Source: DASVVT01 sp036386415 (lineage in GTDB: Bacteria; Acidobacteriota; Blastocatellia; Pyrinomonadales; Pyrinomonadaceae). Taken from it: a stretch of DNA of 64,000 nt. The notes below the pieces were generated by a model. That model did no database searches and was not told the DNA's origin. It saw nothing but the letters and a program-made list of their open reading frames with translations. This document shows positions 33,950-45,253 of this stretch, piece after piece. The stretch spans positions 1-64,000 of the forward strand of contig DASVVT010000065.1 of assembly GCA_036386415.1 (NCBI GenBank), read 5' to 3'. How positions within the stretch are numbered: position 1 is the first letter of the stretch; each line of letters opens with the position of its first letter. A program made the position numbers and the translations under genes.

Positions 33950-34746
33950 ACCATAGCACCACCAGCCGCGCACACGCTGCTTCGATGCCGTAAGGCGAAA
34001 TACCAGCCGCTGGAGAGGACGAGCGGCAGCCAGTCAGTCACGCGCGCATTCCACCTGATAAAGCGCGCCGAACGCGCCAGCGTAATTCCTGCGAGCGGCC
34101 CGGCAAAGAGGCTCGCCCCGCCTTCGCGGAAAACGACGAGGCCGCACTCTGCGAAGATGTGCTTTAGGCGACGGCGCGTGAAGAACTGGACGTGGCCGCT
34201 CTCACGATTGTCTGTCGATCCGAGAGCCTCCTGCCGGTTTCTCACCAGCGCATCGACGACGCGTTGCAGGCGCAATCGGCGGAAGATCCATGAATCAATC
34301 TCGAACTCGCCGTAACCGTTCGGCACGGTGACGATCAGGATGCCGTCCTCGGCCATGCGTGCGACGCTCGCTGATAGGAGCGCAGCGGGCGCAGTGGTGT
34401 GCTCGAGCACTTCAGAGAGAATCACAACGTCGTAGACTTCAGCATCTGAGAGCTGTTCCACGCGCCCGGCCACGAGTCTCAGGTTCGACACCTCTCCGGC
34501 AAGACGCCTCGCATGCTCAATCGAGCGCTCATCCGTGTCGATACCCGTGATCTGAAAGCCGTCCGCAGACGCGAGCGGCAGAGCCAGTTGAGAGCCGTTC
34601 CCGCATCCGACATCCAGTACGCGTATTGACCCTGTATTACGTTTCGGGAAAGACTCTGCGATCACACGGCGCACGAAACGCAGGCGCTTTGCATAGCCCC
34701 ACAGATTTTCCCGCTCCTCGTGGCCGACTTCGCTCATCAAGTTCAC
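33946..34746 (-). CDS. Class I SAM-dependent methyltransferase
   Basis: 266 aa. RVLDVGCGNGSQLALPLA is motif I, YDVVILSEVLEHTTAP motif II and DGILIVTVPNGYGEFEID motif III. Its ATG overlaps the stop of the flippase gene by four bases (34743-34746) and its stop overlaps the next start, so flippase, methyltransferase and glycosyltransferase are translationally coupled. Confidence 0.85.
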   Translation of the reverse strand: MNLMSEVGHEERENLWGYAKRLRFVRRVIAESFPKRNTGSIRVLDVGCGNGSQLALPLASADGFQITGIDTDERSIEHARRLAGEVSNLRLVAGRVEQLSDAEVYDVVILSEVLEHTTAPAALLSASVARMAEDGILIVTVPNGYGEFEIDSWIFRRLRLQRVVDALVRNRQEALGSTDNRESGHVQFFTRRRLKHIFAECGLVVFREGGASLFAGPLAGITLARSARFIRWNARVTDWLPLVLSSGWYFALRHRSSVCAAGGAMV

Positions 34747-36170
34747 CCTGCCAAAGCATTGAAGCGAGTTAGACGCAGCAGCGCTCGCAGCTCGCGGCTG
34801 CTGAGCAACAGAGTTGTCGAGAGAGGATTGCCCGTCTTAAGACGAAAGTACAGGACGACGAGAGCGAAGATCATCGCATAGCTGAACGAGGCCGTGGTGG
34901 CCGCCGCCAGCGCCCCGAGCCCTGGCACGAGCGCCAGGTTGAGGATGACGTTGGTCGCCAGCGTCGCCAGCCAGAAGAGCGGAATCGCGGCGGGCAGCCC
35001 CGTGCTGTTGAAGTGCTGAACCAGTACGGATTCAATGCTAATCAGGTAAACGCCCGGCAGCAGGATTAAGAACTGTAGACTCGCGGCAGCGAACTGCGCG
35101 CCGTAAAGCAGTGGCAGCAGGAGGCTGGCGGGCGCTGCTATCAGGCAAATCATCAGCATGACGAATGCCGTGTGCCTTGTGGCGCGCATAGTCAACTGAC
35201 CGCTCACATCGCGCGCGGAGGTGACGCGCGGCATCAAGAGCGTGCCGACCACACCGGGCAGCAGCATCAACATCATCGCCATTTGCGACGCCACGGCGTA
35301 GACGCCCGCCTCCATCGCGCCGCGAAAATAGTTGACGACGAGCAAGTCCGCGCGCACGAGCAGCATTGCGGCCACCACCGAGAGGTGAAACTTGATGCTA
35401 TAGCGCGCCATGCGCTTGAACAGTTGCAGATCGGGACGCACGCCGGGGACGCCCCTTTGTCTCGCTGCCAGCTTGCAGATCATCCATGCGATCAAGACGC
35501 TCACAAGGACGCCCGCCGCCGTGTTCAGCGAGACGAGCATCCACAGCCCCGCGCCGAGCAGCACCAGCGCCGCGACCGAGTTGACGAGGGTGAAAGATTG
35601 CGCGAGCCCTTCCAGCAGGTTGAAGCGCCCGATACGCCCCAGTCCGAGAAAGATGTTGAGTCCGAGCAGGGTGACGAGTTGAAACGGGATCGAAAGAGCA
35701 GCGATGCCGAGCAGAGCGAGCGGGACGTGGCCGAACAAAGAGGGCCAGAGATGCGCCAGCCCGACGATGCAGAGCGTGAGCGCGCTGCCCACGGTCAGAG
35801 CAAAGATCAGGGCATTAGCCCACGCAGTTCCCAGAAGCCTATGATCGCGCGCGATGAAATAGGTGTTGGCCGAAGGCAGCCCGGCGCTTCCGAGTTGGAG
35901 CGCGATGGCCGTGGCGACGTTGAGCACGGCGAGCGCGCCGAAGCCGGATGCGCCGAGCCAGCGGGCGACAATGATGCTCGCGGCCATGCTGTTGGCGACC
36001 ATCAGGAGACGCGCCGAGAGCGTCCACGCGACATGAGTGCTGAAGGCGCGTCGAGGCGCGTAGACGCTCTTAGGCGGCGGCGCGTCAGCCTCTCGATGAG
36101 CTGCGCCAATCTCAAGACGCCGAGGCTCACTTGCGATCACTTGCGCTTTCTTTCGCGTCTGCTGGCTCAC
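34743..36170 (-). CDS. Wzx-type lipopolysaccharide/polysaccharide flippase
   Basis: 475 aa, about 12-14 hydrophobic helices. The polysaccharide biosynthesis/MOP family pattern starts at about residue 45 with STHVAWTLSARLLMVANSMA and ASIIVARWLGASGFGALAVL. It flips undecaprenyl-diphosphate-linked repeat units across the inner membrane. Together with the Wzy-like protein at 1700 and the initiating transferase at 3351 it indicates a Wzx/Wzy-dependent pathway. Confidence 0.9.
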   Translation of the reverse strand: MSQQTRKKAQVIASEPRRLEIGAAHREADAPPPKSVYAPRRAFSTHVAWTLSARLLMVANSMAASIIVARWLGASGFGALAVLNVATAIALQLGSAGLPSANTYFIARDHRLLGTAWANALIFALTVGSALTLCIVGLAHLWPSLFGHVPLALLGIAALSIPFQLVTLLGLNIFLGLGRIGRFNLLEGLAQSFTLVNSVAALVLLGAGLWMLVSLNTAAGVLVSVLIAWMICKLAARQRGVPGVRPDLQLFKRMARYSIKFHLSVVAAMLLVRADLLVVNYFRGAMEAGVYAVASQMAMMLMLLPGVVGTLLMPRVTSARDVSGQLTMRATRHTAFVMLMICLIAAPASLLLPLLYGAQFAAASLQFLILLPGVYLISIESVLVQHFNSTGLPAAIPLFWLATLATNVILNLALVPGLGALAAATTASFSYAMIFALVVLYFRLKTGNPLSTTLLLSSRELRALLRLTRFNALAG

Positions 36171-36185
36171 TCGTTACCTTATCCC

Positions 36186-36324
36186 TAGAGCAAATTTCAA
36201 TCGGGTGTCGAACTGTAGGGGCAGGGCTTGTCCCTGCCCGCTCAATTGACAGCAGAGACGGGCAGGGACAAGCCCTGCCCCTACAAATTTATTCTTGTCT
36301 GACATTCATTTGAATACCGCTCTA
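36186..36324. mobile_element. MITE-like cassette, family C
   Basis: Ends in TAGAGC and GCTCTA, with inner TGTAGGGGCAGGGCTTGTCC facing its reverse complement. The outer ends (TTTCAATCGGG and CATTCATTTGAATACC) match the copy at 14923-15086. It lies upstream of the flippase gene. A further inverted repeat (ACCACAAAGGTAGAAAGGCA facing CTTTGTGTCTTTACCGCCTT) follows at about 36333-36402. Confidence 0.7.
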
Positions 36325-36412
36325 AGAAAACTTACCACAAAGGTAGAAAGGCACGAAGAAAGCTCTTCTCTTTTAGCTTTGTGTCTTTACCGCCTTTGTT
36401 ATGAGATGCTTT

Positions 36413-38347
<1,935 letters not shown>

Positions 38348-38354
38348 GATGAAG

Positions 38355-38455
38355 ATTTAGGATTTGCGATTTTTGATTGGACAAAGATGAAGCCATTCAC
38401 TCTGAGACTTCAAATCCGGGATTTGAAATCGTCAATCTAAAAGCGCAAATCCTAA
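38355..38455. repeat. Inverted repeat (TTAGGATTTGCG ends)
   Basis: TTAGGATTTGCG at 38355-38366 is the exact reverse complement of 38444-38455. The interior has a small CAAATCC/GGATTTG hairpin. It overlaps the end of the heparinase-like gene at 38452. Confidence 0.6.
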
Positions 38456-40632
38456 AAGTCTACCTGCCTTTCTCTTCGCAGGCGCGCGATCAATTCCAGG
38501 CGCGCGTCCCCTTCTTCGCCTGCACAGACGGGCACAAGTGCCCAACGCAGCTTGAGCGGAAGCCCTGCGCGCACAGTCCAGCAGGCGGAGTGGGACGGCC
38601 TCTTCGCGCCGTAGTCGATGGATGCGAAGCGCGGCTCAAGCTCCGGCCTCACGTCGAGATCGAGCGGGGCGATGAAGAGACGGCCTCCCTTTATCTTATC
38701 GCAGGCGCAGAGGATTATGTCAGCGTGAATGGTGGCCTCAATGTCCGGAGCTAGATGAAAGCGAAAACGAAACGTGTGCTCGCCCTCACCAGTGAGCGCA
38801 TCTTCAATTGTCCAACGTCGCTCTCGTTTATTGAACTCGATGGTGCGACGATGCGTGACGGGCGTTGGGAGTCTCCTGTAACCGTCATGCTCTGCGACGA
38901 CGAGGTCTCGCTCGGGAGTAGTCTCCCAGCGAAGCACGCGCGGGTGCGCCTCGTCGCCGAGGACGAAAGGGAGCGAGCAATCGGTCGTATTCTGTTCCTC
39001 GCCATCCACCTCTACGGTCGAGTGACAGGCGGTTGAACGAAACTGGTGGCGCGCGCCTGGGTCGCCCGTGTAGACGTATGTGCCCGGATCAATGATGAAG
39101 GGGCTTCCGCACACGCCCGCTTCCAGGCTCAGGGCGTCGTTATGGCCGTGCGAGCCGCGCCCACCCAAACCGTTGCCGCTCGCATTGAAGAGAAGATAAA
39201 GATCGCCCTCGCGCATGATGTATGTACCCGCGTGGGCGAAGGCGCATGACCGTGTAGGCTCACGGTCAGGTTCTAACTGCTCGTAAGCTCGCACGCCCTC
39301 TGCGCCCGTCAACCACAACAACTCTTCCGGCATAGCGTAACGAGCGTCCAACTTGAAGCGCGGCTCTTCAAAGACCGCAGCGCCGATGGCAAGCAGGTAA
39401 GCATGATCGTCGCCGGCGCGCTTGACGATGGGCAACACTTGCCCGCCATCAGTATCCCCTATGAGCGGTGCGCGACCATCGGGTCTGAGGTATGCCCGCA
39501 GGTAATCGAGCATCGCCCGAAGACGGCTCAAGTGCTTTTCATCCACAGTGATGGCGTTGGCGCGGCAGAGAATGAACGAGTAGAGAAAGAGTTCGAGGAC
39601 GAAGCGGTGGTATCCGGTCGAAGCTTCCGCGTCCGCGCCGTCCAACAAGACCTGCTTCAACATTTCGCTCTGGAGCTGGCGGCGGCCAAACTCGCGCCAA
39701 CCGGCTGCCGCTTCCAGCTCCGGCAGCATCACTCCGAGCCACAATAGTCCCGTCACATCCGAAAGATAGTGGTTGCTCGTCGCGATGTAGGAGAACTCAA
39801 GATTACGCCTGATGTGAGCGCCGTGCTGATCGAAGAGTGTGAGCAGCCGCATGAGCCGCTCTTCGGTCAGTTCGGGAGAGCGGCGCAGAAGCTCAAAAGC
39901 GGCGAGCAGGTTCATAGCCCTCAGCGCCACTTCCATCGCGCAGGCCCAGTTTGCGCCGCGCCCGACAGGGTTCTGCTCGCCCCAGCTCTCAAGCTGCCTG
40001 AAAACTTCCGCTGCTGTTCGCTCGTCGTCAGTGATCGCGTAAGCGCGCGCCAGCGTGACCAGATGCGAAAGGCGGTTCAACTCCCACAGGACTCTCACGT
40101 CCGAGCCGTCGCTGCGAGCCAAGCCTATGTCTGCATGATAGTCAAGCGGCCATGCTGCGCCCGACAGGGGATCGCGCCGCCAATCTATATGGCTACCGAA
40201 ACACCTTTCACCGTAGCCCAGCAAAGGCCAGCAATGCTCATTGACGATACGCGTCGCCCCTTCAATCAACTGCCCTGTTTCGGCTGGAAAAAGCTCGCGC
40301 TGCAAGCTCGTTGGCCGGGAGGACGCAGTAGTAGTAGTGGCGAAGCCCGGAAAGAATTTCGGCTCGGTGCGGTGACGAAAATGCTCTAGCAGATCGCGCG
40401 GCGTCATCCGCGCATACTCCGCGCGCAGACGCGCCCGCCGCTCGTTGAGATGATCCAGTCTCGCACGCTCGCGCCTGCGACGAAGCGACATGCGGCCACG
40501 CCTGAAGGCTTCAAGAGCCGCCGCGCGCGCATCCACCTCTCCACGAAGTGCGCGCTTCAACCGAGGGAGGAACGAAGGGATGAGGGCGGAGGGATGAGGG
40601 ATGAATGAAAAGACAGAAGGTTTCTTATTCAT
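38452..40632 (-). CDS. Heparinase II/III-like polysaccharide lyase family protein
   Basis: 726 aa. An alpha/alpha-toroid region (about 80-420) is followed by a heparinase II/III-like beta-sandwich with GRGSHGHNDALSLEAGVCGS and DPGTYVYTGDPGARHQFRST, which matches family PF07940. It has no signal peptide, so it probably works in the cytoplasm or is anchored otherwise. Such proteins in biosynthetic clusters are thought to trim or epimerise uronate-containing glycans. The first ~25 residues (FSFIPHPSALIPSF) are repeat-derived, so the true start is uncertain. Confidence 0.8.
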   Translation of the reverse strand: MNKKPSVFSFIPHPSALIPSFLPRLKRALRGEVDARAAALEAFRRGRMSLRRRRERARLDHLNERRARLRAEYARMTPRDLLEHFRHRTEPKFFPGFATTTTASSRPTSLQRELFPAETGQLIEGATRIVNEHCWPLLGYGERCFGSHIDWRRDPLSGAAWPLDYHADIGLARSDGSDVRVLWELNRLSHLVTLARAYAITDDERTAAEVFRQLESWGEQNPVGRGANWACAMEVALRAMNLLAAFELLRRSPELTEERLMRLLTLFDQHGAHIRRNLEFSYIATSNHYLSDVTGLLWLGVMLPELEAAAGWREFGRRQLQSEMLKQVLLDGADAEASTGYHRFVLELFLYSFILCRANAITVDEKHLSRLRAMLDYLRAYLRPDGRAPLIGDTDGGQVLPIVKRAGDDHAYLLAIGAAVFEEPRFKLDARYAMPEELLWLTGAEGVRAYEQLEPDREPTRSCAFAHAGTYIMREGDLYLLFNASGNGLGGRGSHGHNDALSLEAGVCGSPFIIDPGTYVYTGDPGARHQFRSTACHSTVEVDGEEQNTTDCSLPFVLGDEAHPRVLRWETTPERDLVVAEHDGYRRLPTPVTHRRTIEFNKRERRWTIEDALTGEGEHTFRFRFHLAPDIEATIHADIILCACDKIKGGRLFIAPLDLDVRPELEPRFASIDYGAKRPSHSACWTVRAGLPLKLRWALVPVCAGEEGDARLELIARLRRERQVDF

Positions 40633-40665
40633 CCCTCATCCCTCATCCCTCATCCCTTTTATTAT
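40572..40665. repeat. GGGATGA heptamer repeats in inverted orientation, family E
   Basis: GGATGAGGG-type copies at 40577-40601 face CATCCCTCATCCCTCATCCC at about 40630-40660. The left part encodes the N-terminus of the heparinase-like protein and the right part the C-terminus (GMRDEG) of the epimerase. Confidence 0.7.
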
Positions 40666-41751
40666 GGCGTCGAGTATTCGATCCGCCGTGTGGCCGTCCC
40701 ACAGCGGGGGCATGGGGCGGGGGGTGCGCGCGCCCGACTCGTCAAGAGCGGCGAAGGCTGCGCGCGTGATCCTCTCCGTATCCGTGCCGACGATGGTGTT
40801 CGTCCCCATCTCGACCGTGATAGGGCGCTCCGTGTTCTCGCGCAGGGTCAGGCAGGGGATAGACAGCGCGGTCGTCTCTTCCTGTATGCCGCCCGAATCC
40901 GTGAGCACAAGGCGCGCGCCGCTGTAGAGACGCAGGAAATCGAGATAGCCGAGGGGTTCTATGAGGCGCAGATTCCCTGCGCGCTCGACACGCTTTGTGA
41001 AACCGAACTCTGCGAGCGACTTTCGCGTGCGCGGGTGCACAGGGAAGATCAGGGGCAGGCGCGCACTGATCTGTTCAAGCGCATCCAGAATGCGCGCGAG
41101 CTTTGAGCGGTCGTCAACGTTTGAAGGACGATGCAGCGTCAGCGTCGCGTAGTCCTTTCCGGCGAGGCCCAGGTCTTCGCGCACGCTGCTGGCTGCGGCG
41201 CGTTTGAGATGATGGAAGAGCGAATCGATCATGACGTTGCCGACCATGTGGATGCGCGCTGCGGGAATTCCTTCGGCGCGCAAGTTCAGGTCGGCATCCA
41301 CGGAGGGCGTTAGGAGCAGGTCTGCAATCTGGTCTGTCAGCAGCCGGTTGATCTCTTCGGGCATCGTGCGGTCTCGGCTGCGCAGGCCCGCTTCGACGTG
41401 CGCCACGCGCACTCCCAGCTTCGCGCAGACCAGAGCGCAGGCGAGCGTCGAGTTGACGTCTCCGACGACGACGACCCAGTCAGGTCGCTCCTTTAACACG
41501 ACCGGCTCGAAGCTCTGCATCACGGCAGCCGTTTGCGCCGCGTGCGAACCAGACCCGACGCCAAGATAAACGTCCGGCTCGGGCAAGCGTAGGTCGCGAA
41601 AGAAGGCGTCCGACATCTGCGTGTCGTAATGCTGTCCGGTGTGAACGACGAGGGGCGCGAACTCCTTCGGTCGGCGCTTCATGGCTTCGACAATCGGCGC
41701 CACCTTCATGAAGTTAGGCCGCGCGCCGACGACGTTGATGACTTTTAACAT
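40636..41751 (-). CDS. wecB: Non-hydrolysing UDP-N-acetylglucosamine 2-epimerase
   Basis: 371 aa, full family length. It converts UDP-GlcNAc to UDP-ManNAc. Visible motifs include VVGARPNFMKVAPIVEAM, VVHTGQHYD, VVGDVNSTLACALV, VAHVEAGLRSRDRTMPEEIN and LTDSGGIQEETTAL. It lies immediately downstream of the dehydrogenase, a pair that makes UDP-ManNAcA in enterobacterial common antigen-type pathways. Confidence 0.95.
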   Translation of the reverse strand: MLKVINVVGARPNFMKVAPIVEAMKRRPKEFAPLVVHTGQHYDTQMSDAFFRDLRLPEPDVYLGVGSGSHAAQTAAVMQSFEPVVLKERPDWVVVVGDVNSTLACALVCAKLGVRVAHVEAGLRSRDRTMPEEINRLLTDQIADLLLTPSVDADLNLRAEGIPAARIHMVGNVMIDSLFHHLKRAAASSVREDLGLAGKDYATLTLHRPSNVDDRSKLARILDALEQISARLPLIFPVHPRTRKSLAEFGFTKRVERAGNLRLIEPLGYLDFLRLYSGARLVLTDSGGIQEETTALSIPCLTLRENTERPITVEMGTNTIVGTDTERITRAAFAALDESGARTPRPMPPLWDGHTADRILDAIIKGMRDEG

Positions 41752-41757
41752 GGAAAC

Positions 41758-41903
41758 AGTAGACGGTAGTCAGTAGCCAGTAGTCAGTAGAACAGAAAAG
41801 CGGTTGATGCGTTTGATGATGCTCATCTGGAATCACAGTCGGCAGTGTAGTAGGTACTGCGGTTTTTCTACTGACTACTGACTACTGTCTACTGTCTACT
41901 CTA
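41758..41903. repeat. Inverted-repeat cassette, family B
   Basis: AGTAGACGGTAGTCAGTAGC faces TACTGACTACTGACTACTGT. The interior (CGGTTGATGCGTTTGATGAT) reappears in reverse orientation in the copy at 58480-58570, so whole cassettes and not just arms are conserved. Confidence 0.8.
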
Positions 41904-41904
41904 C

Positions 41905-44718
41905 TTATAATCTAATGATCCGCGCGCGGCTCGTGCTTCGCAGGTCGCCGCCCAGGGCGTTGCGTGTATCGACGATGAGCTTTGAAAGCTCGCAGACTTT
42001 TTTGTAGTCCAGGCCGCTGTGGTCTGTGACGATGATGATGCAGTCCGCCGCGCGCAGCTCTTCATCCGTGAGCGCGACCGAGCACAGAGGCTCTCCGCCG
42101 CCTTCCGTGTGCGCGTCTTCAAAGCGCAGCTCTTCAACGAACGGGTCGTGATAACGCACGTCCGCCCCCTTGGCGCGCAGGCGATCAATGATCGAGAGCG
42201 CCGGGCTCTCCCGCACATCGTTGACATCCTTTTTATAGGCGACGCCCAACAACAAGAGGCGCGATCCTTTGAGCGACTTCTCGTCGTCATTCAACCCGTC
42301 CGCGACGAGCGTCACCACATGCTCAGGCATGCGCGAGTTGACCTCTTCGGCCAGACCTATGAAGCGCGAGTCGAAGCCGTGCTGGCGCGCTTTCCATAAA
42401 AGGTAATGCGGATCGAGCGGGATGCAGTTGTGGACATAAATGCCGTAAGAAGTGGCGAAAGTATGTGTGTCTTCAACCTCGATTGAATAAACATCAACAG
42501 GCTGAGCGTTAGTTCTCATCTCTACAGATTTGACCGGAACGGTAATTAAACTCCCCCGCTGCCTGAATGTCCTGCTCTGAGGAGCGCGACGGCTCTCGAC
42601 GAAATAATTTTCGAGGGTCGCCCCTTTCGCACCGAGCCAGCTTCGCATCCGCAGCAATTGTTCACGCCCCTTCATTTGAAGGTGCGGCTTGGAGCGCTTG
42701 AAGGTCGGAGTGAAACCCATGCTTTGCAGTAGGTACACGACCTGCTGGAACAACTGCGGACTACTGCTGAAATAGCCGACTTCCGCCGAAGCGTTGTGAT
42801 GCGCGTAAGTCCGCCCGTTCTTTTGATAGCTGTGCGTGCCTGTCCGAACGTAAACATCTCCGTCGCCGCGAATCAATCCCTTGAGCAATTCATGACGATG
42901 GAGTGGGGAGATATTCATCAAAATGTCAGGCACACGCATGTCTGTAGAACGAGACCCGCAACCAAGTGCGTCCACGAGCAACCAGCCAAACAAAGACGAG
43001 GCAACGCGAATATGCGTGACCTGATCCACGCGAGAGTGATGAAGCGAACTCTTGATGCCAAGCTCCGTTTCCAGGAGCGAACAAACATCGTGTATGAACT
43101 CCGTCTCGGCGCGATGAAAACTCAGGCGCACGCGCTTTCTGCCGCACTCCAAAGTCGTGCACCCTTCGGCCAGATAGTAGCCGATGAGACGCGCGAAAGC
43201 GGATGTGAGTTTTAGTACTGCCGGGAAAGAAGTCATGCTCGGCCCACGTCCGGTGTGAAGTCGCAAAGACTCGTGTGGGATATTGATTTCACCGGCGTCT
43301 TCAAGGGCGAGGAAATCTTTGAGCGGAAGATAGTTCTGACGTACATATTCCTGAACCGTTGCAGCGGGCAATCTTTTTTTGAGCGAGCCGCGATGCTCTA
43401 ACCATGAGCCATCTATGATGCGGACGCGAACTTTCGACGCCATCTCCGTTGACATGAGCGGGAGCAGATCAAGCGCCGGGCTACATGCAGCATCTTCCGA
43501 GCCGCCCGCTATGGGAGGCGGCAGGCAATGAAGCGGTAGGCGGTCACCCTCTTTTAAGTCTGCGGCGAAGACCTGTCTGACTTTCCCCTCTGCGTCGCAG
43601 ACGAGCATCGGATGCTGATCGGTAACGCTCAGACGACGATTGTCGCTAGTTGTGATGGTGACGATGGGCCCATCGGTCTGACGCCGGAACAGGTAGCGCA
43701 CAGGTTTCCATTGCGGCTGCTGCGTCTCCGCATCGAGTGAAAGAGCTTTCAATTGTGGTTTGTAGATCACCTCTCCACCGCCAGCCGGGAACTTTCGGGA
43801 CTGCGACCCGGAACTCTGCTCACGAAAGATCGCTTCTAACGGCTTCACCTGATCCAGACCGTCTGACGCGCGCACTACTACTGTCTCGTTGCCGACGAGA
43901 CAGTGACCACCAATTCCAGGCCCCGGGTAGAACGGCATGAAGCCGAACGGCTTGGTCGCCGCCGCGCGAATCACTTCCCAGGTGTCTATGCCGAGCGCGT
44001 AGCAGAGGCGCGCCATCTCGTTAGCCATGCCGATGTTGACCGCCCGGAAAGTGTTCTCCAAAAGCTTCGCGGCTTCGGCGACGCGCGCCGAGCTGACCGG
44101 ATGAACCTGGTTGACGATCTCTCGATAAAGCGCGGCAGCCGTTTCGGTGGAATCTTCCGTGCAGCCGCCGACGACCTTCGGGATGTTGTGAGTTTGAAAC
44201 TGCGGGTTGCCGGGATCGACCCGCTCCGGCGAAAAGGCGAGCAGGAAATCGATGTCTAACTTGAGCCCGGTCTCCTCAAACATCGTCAGCAAGACTTCGT
44301 CCGTCGTGCCCGGATAGGTGGTCGATTCAAGGACGATCAACTGGCCGCGTCTCAGATTCCGCTTGATCTCCTCGGCGGCGGCGAGGATGTAGGAGACATC
44401 CGGCTCTTTGGTCTTGCGAAGCGGCGTCGGCACGCAGATGATGATCGCATCCGAATCCTTCAAGTGATCGAAATCGGTGGTCGCACGCAGTCGCCCGGCT
44501 TCGACCATCTCCCTGACGGCTGAAGAGGAGACATCACCGATGTAGGATTCCCCACGGTTGATCTGCGCCGCTTTGCCCTCGTCAACTTCAAAGCCGAGAG
44601 CGTTGAAGCCATGATGCGCGAACTCTACGGCCAGCGGCAGCCCGACATAGCCGAGGCCGATCACGCCGATGCGCGCACGTCTTTCTTCGATCAGTTTCGT
44701 GATGCTGCTTTTAATCAT
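41905..44718 (-). CDS. UDP-sugar 6-dehydrogenase (WecC type) containing an intein
   Basis: 937 aa. Residues 1-272 and 765-937 form a 445-aa UDP-ManNAc/UDP-glucose dehydrogenase: GLGYVGLPLAVEF (NAD site), CVPTPL, LESTTYPGTTDE, GPGIGGH and CIPLDPHYL, where the Cys is catalytic. Residues 273-764 are an intein placed between GGH and the catalytic CIPLD, so splicing is required for activity. The product would oxidise the 6-position of a UDP-sugar to a uronic acid. It is first in the minus-strand cluster, just ahead of wecB. Confidence 0.9.
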   Translation of the reverse strand: MIKSSITKLIEERRARIGVIGLGYVGLPLAVEFAHHGFNALGFEVDEGKAAQINRGESYIGDVSSSAVREMVEAGRLRATTDFDHLKDSDAIIICVPTPLRKTKEPDVSYILAAAEEIKRNLRRGQLIVLESTTYPGTTDEVLLTMFEETGLKLDIDFLLAFSPERVDPGNPQFQTHNIPKVVGGCTEDSTETAAALYREIVNQVHPVSSARVAEAAKLLENTFRAVNIGMANEMARLCYALGIDTWEVIRAAATKPFGFMPFYPGPGIGGHCLVGNETVVVRASDGLDQVKPLEAIFREQSSGSQSRKFPAGGGEVIYKPQLKALSLDAETQQPQWKPVRYLFRRQTDGPIVTITTSDNRRLSVTDQHPMLVCDAEGKVRQVFAADLKEGDRLPLHCLPPPIAGGSEDAACSPALDLLPLMSTEMASKVRVRIIDGSWLEHRGSLKKRLPAATVQEYVRQNYLPLKDFLALEDAGEINIPHESLRLHTGRGPSMTSFPAVLKLTSAFARLIGYYLAEGCTTLECGRKRVRLSFHRAETEFIHDVCSLLETELGIKSSLHHSRVDQVTHIRVASSLFGWLLVDALGCGSRSTDMRVPDILMNISPLHRHELLKGLIRGDGDVYVRTGTHSYQKNGRTYAHHNASAEVGYFSSSPQLFQQVVYLLQSMGFTPTFKRSKPHLQMKGREQLLRMRSWLGAKGATLENYFVESRRAPQSRTFRQRGSLITVPVKSVEMRTNAQPVDVYSIEVEDTHTFATSYGIYVHNCIPLDPHYLLWKARQHGFDSRFIGLAEEVNSRMPEHVVTLVADGLNDDEKSLKGSRLLLLGVAYKKDVNDVRESPALSIIDRLRAKGADVRYHDPFVEELRFEDAHTEGGGEPLCSVALTDEELRAADCIIIVTDHSGLDYKKVCELSKLIVDTRNALGGDLRSTSRARIIRL
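42427..43902 (-). other. Intein with LAGLIDADG-type homing endonuclease domain
   Basis: 492 codons. It starts with Cys (CLVGNETVVVRASDG, block A), has block B SVTDQHPMLV with the TxxH pattern, two dodecapeptide-like LAGLIDADG motifs (ARLIGYYLAEGC and LLKGLIRGDGDVY), block F VDVYSIEVEDTHTF and ends in YGIYVHN before +1 Cys. All splicing residues (Cys1, block B His, penultimate His, Asn, +1 Cys) look intact, so it is likely active. Inteins at this gene are known from Methanocaldococcus jannaschii UDP-glucose dehydrogenase. Confidence 0.9.
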
Positions 44719-44859
44719 GCTGCTAAAATTTCCGGTGGTGGCGATTCTTCATTCATAAGGCAGGATTGGCGCGCCGCATGAGCCGTTGCGCGCCCTTCGA
44801 ACTAATAAGACTATGTGAGCCTCGCGCAGCATGTCAAGATGGGTGTCAGGGGATAGTGT

Positions 44860-45075
44860 CCTGATTAGTGCTCTGTGCCGCCTCTCGCGTCCTCTCGAGT
44901 CTGCGGTGGTGAATCAACTCCTACAGACACTCACCACCGCAGACCCGAGTGAACACGGAGATGGCACAGAGAAGAACTGAAACCCGGGAGACTACTGTCA
45001 GGGGATAGCGGCTGGGGATTAATGAAAGAAAATGCTTTTATCCAACCCCCGGCCTCTACCACCCAATCCCCATCA
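44860..45075. repeat. Palindromic stretch between divergent genes
   Basis: GTCTGCGGTGGTGA at 44899-44912 pairs with TCACCACCGCAGAC at 44931-44944. Further GGGGATAGCGGCTGGGGATT and AATCCCCAT-like fragments follow. It lies between the divergent dehydrogenase and lipoprotein genes, where both promoters should be. No clear promoter could be named in 44719-45253. Confidence 0.5.
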
Positions 45076-45253
45076 CGTCTTGACAGGGAATAGCAGACAG
45101 GCCAATATCCACGCCTGACATCCAGTGTTTCATCCGAGGAACGTTTAAATACGGGTCGCCGTCCGGCAAGAGAGCCGATGTCTACCGTCCTCGACGGTGT
45201 CATTAGCAACCTGTGTTTTCGCCACAAATAAACTGAAAGGAAACTTAAATAAC

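Noticed and set aside
35172..36188. 338-codon plus-strand open frame opposite the Wzx gene
   Set aside because: It mirrors a well supported membrane protein on the other strand and its translation is Arg/Gln/His/Asp-rich, as expected of an antisense frame in GC-rich DNA.
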